Source: Paludibacteraceae bacterium
GTDB lineage: Bacteria; Bacteroidota; Bacteroidia; Bacteroidales; Paludibacteraceae
DNA length: 9,017 nt
Assembly: GCA_023227695.1 (NCBI GenBank)
Contig: JALNVE010000119.1
Span: 1-9,017, forward strand
Reading direction: 5' to 3'
The notes beneath the pieces are model-generated. The model made no database searches, was not told where the DNA came from, and saw only the letters and a program-made list of their open reading frames with translations. A program made the position numbers and the translations under genes. The first letter of the stretch is position 1, and each line of letters starts with the position of its first letter. Below are positions 5,753 through 9,017 of the stretch, one piece after another.

Positions 5753-8530
5753 TTATTCGAAAAAGTTTGGCTTTTTGCTTTGAGCATCCTTTAAAGAAAG
5801 AATGTTTTCCTCTTTTGCTTTTTGCGCAGCTCTCAATTTTTCCTGCTCTGTTTGAATCTTTTCTACGAAAGCGACTCTTGTGCGCTGATTGAGCAGTTGC
5901 GCTGCTGCGTATGTGTTTTGAGACGCATCCTTCATGTGTAGAACGGGTGCATGATACATCGGTGCAATCTTAACAGCCGTGTGGATAGGGGAGGTCGTTG
6001 CTCCGCCAATCATCAGTGGAATATCAAGACCTTTCTGTTCCATCTCTGAAGCAACGTGACTCATTTCTTCTAGCGATGGAGTGATTAGTCCGCTTAAGCA
6101 GACCATGTCCACCTGTTCGTCGATGGCAGTTTGGATAATCTTCTCGGATGGAACCATCACACCCAAATCAATTACATCAAAGTTGTTGCAGGCCAAGATC
6201 ACGGAAACGATGTTTTTGCCGATATCGTGAACATCACCTTTGACAGTTGCGATAAGAATCTTACCGGCTTTTTGGCTGTTTCCTTTATTCTGAGCTTCGA
6301 TAAACGGTTGGAGAATAGAAACGGCCTTCTTCATGGTACGGGCTGTCTTAACAACTTGAGGTAAAAACATTTTTCCGGCACCGAAGAGTTCTCCAACTTT
6401 GTTCATTCCGTTCATCAAAGGCTTCTCTATGATCTCGATAACGTTCGGATATTTCTCGCGGGCTTCTGTCAAGTCTTCTTCCAAATGGTCAACGATACCT
6501 TTTAATAAGCAATATTCAATGCGTTCGTCCAAAGACTTGGTGCGCCACTCTTCAGTGTGCGCTTGTGCCGTATTTCCGCTCTGCTCGAGTTTAATCTTCT
6601 CTGCGCTTTCAATCAGTTTCTCTGTAGCATCACTTTTGCGGTTGAGAACCACATCTTCAACTCTTTCCAACAAATCTGCTGGGATGTCTTCGTAAACTTG
6701 AAGCATTCCTGCGTTGACAATACCCATGTCCATTCCAGCCTTGTAGGCGTGGTATAAGAATACAGAGTGCATAGTCTCTCGTATGGTGTTGTTTCCACGG
6801 AAAGAGAAGGAGAGGTTGCTGACACCTCCACTGATCTTAGCGTATGGCAGGTTTTTTCTGATCCATTCTGCCGCTTTTATAAAGTCGACGCCGTATTTAT
6901 TGTGTTCCTCAATGCCAGTGGCAAGGGCCAAAACGTTAGGGTCGAAAATGATATCTTCTGGGTTAAAGTTGACCTTCTCTGTCAACAGACGGTAGGCACG
7001 GCTACAGATTTCGATCTTTCTTTCGAATGTATCGGCCTGACCTTTCTCGTCGAATGCCATTACAACGGTGGCTGCACCATATCTTTTAATCTTTTTGGCT
7101 TTCTCCAAGAAAGGCTCTTCACCCTCTTTAAGTGAGATGGAGTTGACAATGCTCTTTCCTTGAACGCATTTCAGACCAGCCTCGATGACGTTCCATTTGG
7201 AAGAGTCGATCATGATAGGAAGCTTGGCGATCTCAGGCTCCGAAGCTATGAGGTTAAGGAAGGTTGTCATCTCCTGTTGAGCATCGAGCATGGCGTCGTC
7301 CATGTTGACGTCGATGACCTGTGCTCCGTCTTCAACCTGCTGTCTGGCAATGCTGAGTGCCTCTTCGTATTTCTTTTCGTTAATAAGACGTAAGAATTTC
7401 TTTGAACCTGCCACGTTGCAGCGCTCTCCGATGTTTAAGAAAAGTGAACGTCTGTCTTCTCCTTCACCTGTACTCTTGTTTATTGAGGTGAATCTGAGCT
7501 CCTCCAAGCCTGACAACTTCATGTCGTGGTCGCGTTTGGCAGGAATTCGGATCTCTTTACCTTTAATTAAATCCTGATATTTTGCTATATGGTCTGGCGT
7601 AGTTCCGCAACAACCTCCGATGATGTTGACCAACTTTTCGTCGATGTATTCCTTTACTTGTGCAGCCATCGATTCTGGGGTCTCGTCATAAGCACCAAAT
7701 TGGTTTGGCAAACCTGCGTTAGGATATGCACTGACAAACCAAGGGGAATTTTTGCTTACCTCTTCCAAATAAGGCTTCAAGTCTTTTGCTCCGAAAGAAC
7801 AGTTGAGACCTACAGAGAGGAGAGGAGCGTGTGCGATTGAATTAAGGAATGCTTGGATGGTCTGTCCTGAAAGTGTTCTTCCGCTTATGTCTGCTACAGT
7901 AGCAGAGAGCATGATATAAACTTTCTTTCCGGTAATCTCCATTGCATTCTCAGCAGCGAAAATGGCAGCCTTTGCGTTTAAAGTATCGAAAATGGTTTCG
8001 ATGAGCAATGCGTCAACGCCGCCTTCTATCAACGCGGTCATTTGTTCTGTGTAGGCAGAAACCAATTCGTCAAAATTGACGCCTCTCAAGGATGGATCAT
8101 TCACATCTGGTGAGATGGATGCCGTCTTATTGGTAGGGCCAACAGAACCTGCAACGAATCTTGGCTTGCTTGGATCCTTCTTTGTGTACTCATCGGCAAC
8201 CTCTCTTGCGAGTTTTGCAGCGGCAAGGTTGATGCGACGAATCTGATTTTCCATGCCGTAGTCGCTCATGGAAATATGTTGTGAATTGAAAGTGCAACTC
8301 TCAATGATGTCAGCTCCTGCTTGGAGATATTTCTCGTGGATTTCTCGAATTACTTCTGGCTTGGTCAGACAGAGCAGGTCGTTGTTGCCTTTTTGTATTA
8401 GTTTAGAATCGGCAAATTCTGTTCCTCTGTAATCACTTTCAGTGAGGTTGAATTTCTGAACCATAGTTCCCATTCCACCATCTAAGATGAGGGTACGATG
8501 CTTCAGCTCTTCCTTCAAATCGTATTTCAT
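5753..8530 (-). CDS. metH: Cobalamin-dependent methionine synthase MetH lacking the activation domain
   Basis: A 925-residue enzyme that transfers the methyl group of 5-methyltetrahydrofolate to homocysteine through cobalamin. The homocysteine domain (about 1-325) has GLNCSFGA (Cys244) and GGCCGTTP (Cys307, Cys308), the three zinc ligands. The pterin domain (about 360-635) has NIGERCNVAGSKKF (367-380), DVNMDD (407-412) and IDSS (441-444). The cap (about 655-745) includes MFLPQVVKTARTMKKAV (721-737). The B12 domain has GDVHDIGKN (765-773) with cobalt ligand His768, SGLITPSLEEM (813-823) and GGATTS (842-847). After about residue 885 only a charged linker remains; the roughly 330-residue AdoMet-binding reactivation domain of E. 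coli MetH (about 1,227 residues) is absent. The end is clean (KKPNFFE, TAA), with no sign of truncation damage. The start ATG at 8530 has an AGGA site 7 bases upstream. No cobalamin riboswitch is visible. Confidence 0.95.
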   Translation of the reverse strand: MKYDLKEELKHRTLILDGGMGTMVQKFNLTESDYRGTEFADSKLIQKGNNDLLCLTKPEVIREIHEKYLQAGADIIESCTFNSQHISMSDYGMENQIRRINLAAAKLAREVADEYTKKDPSKPRFVAGSVGPTNKTASISPDVNDPSLRGVNFDELVSAYTEQMTALIEGGVDALLIETIFDTLNAKAAIFAAENAMEITGKKVYIMLSATVADISGRTLSGQTIQAFLNSIAHAPLLSVGLNCSFGAKDLKPYLEEVSKNSPWFVSAYPNAGLPNQFGAYDETPESMAAQVKEYIDEKLVNIIGGCCGTTPDHIAKYQDLIKGKEIRIPAKRDHDMKLSGLEELRFTSINKSTGEGEDRRSLFLNIGERCNVAGSKKFLRLINEKKYEEALSIARQQVEDGAQVIDVNMDDAMLDAQQEMTTFLNLIASEPEIAKLPIMIDSSKWNVIEAGLKCVQGKSIVNSISLKEGEEPFLEKAKKIKRYGAATVVMAFDEKGQADTFERKIEICSRAYRLLTEKVNFNPEDIIFDPNVLALATGIEEHNKYGVDFIKAAEWIRKNLPYAKISGGVSNLSFSFRGNNTIRETMHSVFLYHAYKAGMDMGIVNAGMLQVYEDIPADLLERVEDVVLNRKSDATEKLIESAEKIKLEQSGNTAQAHTEEWRTKSLDERIEYCLLKGIVDHLEEDLTEAREKYPNVIEIIEKPLMNGMNKVGELFGAGKMFLPQVVKTARTMKKAVSILQPFIEAQNKGNSQKAGKILIATVKGDVHDIGKNIVSVILACNNFDVIDLGVMVPSEKIIQTAIDEQVDMVCLSGLITPSLEEMSHVASEMEQKGLDIPLMIGGATTSPIHTAVKIAPMYHAPVLHMKDASQNTYAAAQLLNQRTRVAFVEKIQTEQEKLRAAQKAKEENILSLKDAQSKKPNFFE

Positions 8531-8563
8531 TTTCTTTTCCTTTGGTTCGTGAAAAATTATCTA

Positions 8564-8581
8564 CAAAATTACTCAAAAATA
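8564..8581 (-). promoter_or_regulatory. Possible metH promoter, two overlapping-range -7 elements
   Basis: On the minus strand two full matches to the Bacteroidota -7 consensus TAnnTTTG lie close together: TATTTTTG (8574-8581) and TAATTTTG (8564-8571), 43 and 33 bases before the metH ATG. Neither has a good TTTG box about 19 bases upstream. They are well placed for a short metH leader, which also argues against a long riboswitch-bearing 5' UTR from this promoter. Confidence 0.4.
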
Positions 8582-8628
8582 CTGATTTTTTTGACTTTTG
8601 AATACGAGAAATGAAGTGATAGATATGA

Positions 8629-9017
8629 TTTTACGATCCTAATTACGTCTCAAGAGAAAAACCACTAGGTAGCGTTTTAGAGTTCGAATTGTTTTTGGCT
8701 ATGAATTAAAAAGGTTTTTTTGAAAAAACAGTAGATTATACTGATTACAAAGATGGTGGACGTTCTGTTCACTGGTTGACCGCCCAAGAAATGCAGATCA
8801 CATCATTATATCACCTTATTTTTTAGATGGATGACTTTTCGACCTCCAAAAGTTTGTGTATAAATTTAACATACCCATATGGTTTTTCGCTTGATCCATT
8901 GTGGGTCAGTAGAAATTTAGTGGGGAAAAGCATAAATATTGGCGATACGGAATAGGAAGAACTTCTTATCTACGACCCCACGCAGATTAGCCCTGAAAAG
9001 TTTGATTTTCGCATTGA
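8629..9017 (+). pseudogene. Unidentified decayed coding sequence, running off the right edge
   Basis: The plus-strand frame that includes position 8731 reads like protein across about 129 codons but contains three stops: TAA at 8707, TAG at 8824 and TAG at 8953. Protein-like blocks are REKPLGSVLEFELFLAMN, then VDYTDYKDGGRSVHWLTAQE and MQITSLYHLIF, then DFSTSKSLCINLTYPYGFSL and DPLWVSRNLVGKSINIGDTE, then EELLIYDPTQISPEKFDFRI at the edge. Far fewer stops occur than expected by chance in DNA this AT-rich, and the residue mix looks natural, so I read it as a gene relic pointing away from metH. TAG ends the lipoprotein gene in this same window, so readthrough is not a good explanation. I do not recognise the family and assign no function. 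It could also be chance. Confidence 0.35.

Larger units (their letters stand above)
8531..9017. other. 487-base stretch without an intact gene
   Basis: Upstream of metH. The first 50 or so bases hold the likely metH leader and promoter. The rest is AT-rich and contains no open frame long enough for an intact gene on either strand, no tRNA-like fold, and no cobalamin or SAM riboswitch motif that I can recognise. A plus-strand frame across 8629-9017 looks protein-like but has in-frame stops and is listed separately. Confidence 0.6.

Noticed and set aside
5753..8530. Plus-strand and alternative frames inside metH
   Set aside because: All lie opposite or out of frame with a continuous MetH reading with intact motifs, and none shows a start signal or family pattern.
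8714..8729. GTTTTTT/AAAAAAC palindrome as a terminator hairpin
   Set aside because: The arms are almost all A:T with a 2-base loop, which is sterically poor and weak; it lies inside the protein-like relic frame and no gene ends beside it.
8824..8955. TAG recoding (two in-frame TAG codons in the right-edge frame)
   Set aside because: The same frame also has a TAA at 8707, and TAG is the normal stop of the lipoprotein gene at 426-428, so gene decay is the simpler reading.
8531..9017. Cobalamin or SAM riboswitch upstream of metH
   Set aside because: I looked for a B12-box-like sequence and SAM-box motifs on the minus strand and found none; the likely promoter is only about 35-45 bases from the start codon.
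1..9017. CRISPR array, tRNA/rRNA genes, insertion sequence or phage genes
   Set aside because: No regularly spaced repeats, cloverleaf-like segments, intact transposase, integrase or terminal inverted repeats were found by eye.

Overview
The window looks like chromosomal DNA from a Bacteroidales-type member of the Bacteroidota. The signs are AT-rich spacers, starts mostly without strong Shine-Dalgarno sites, TAnnTTTG-like promoter elements before transcription units, a MetH ending right after its B12 domain, a fused heptose guanylyltransferase/phosphatase, and a DUF5715-type lipoprotein. Genus cannot be set from the sequence.

Every confidently called gene lies on the minus strand, so transcription runs from high to low coordinates. 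Right to left: (1) 8531-9017, no intact gene, a likely metH promoter, and a plus-strand stretch that reads like a decayed coding sequence; (2) metH (8530-5753), cobalamin-dependent methionine synthase without the C-terminal activation domain; (3) a tight three-gene heptose operon, hddA (5669-4641), gmhA (4630-4037) and an hddC-gmhB fusion (4032-2845); (4) a second group of four genes, a GNAT-like acyltransferase (2759-1614), a PaaI-type hotdog thioesterase (1583-1176), a DUF5715/M15-like lipoprotein (1166-426) and recO (405 to the left edge, incomplete).

The heptose operon encodes a complete route from sedoheptulose 7-phosphate to GDP-D-glycero-alpha-D-manno-heptose: isomerisation (GmhA), 1-phosphorylation (HddA), then 7-dephosphorylation and guanylylation by the two domains of the fusion protein. 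This nucleotide sugar feeds surface glycans (capsule, O-antigen, S-layer or glycoprotein). No glycosyltransferase or exporter lies in the window, so the end product is unknown.

Most of the window is housekeeping or known accessory metabolism. I see no CRISPR array, tRNA, rRNA, intact mobile element, riboswitch or defence system. The most useful second looks are the MetH without a reactivation domain, the zinc-less GmhB domain in the fusion, the M15-like lipoprotein beside recO, and the unidentified gene relic at the right edge.
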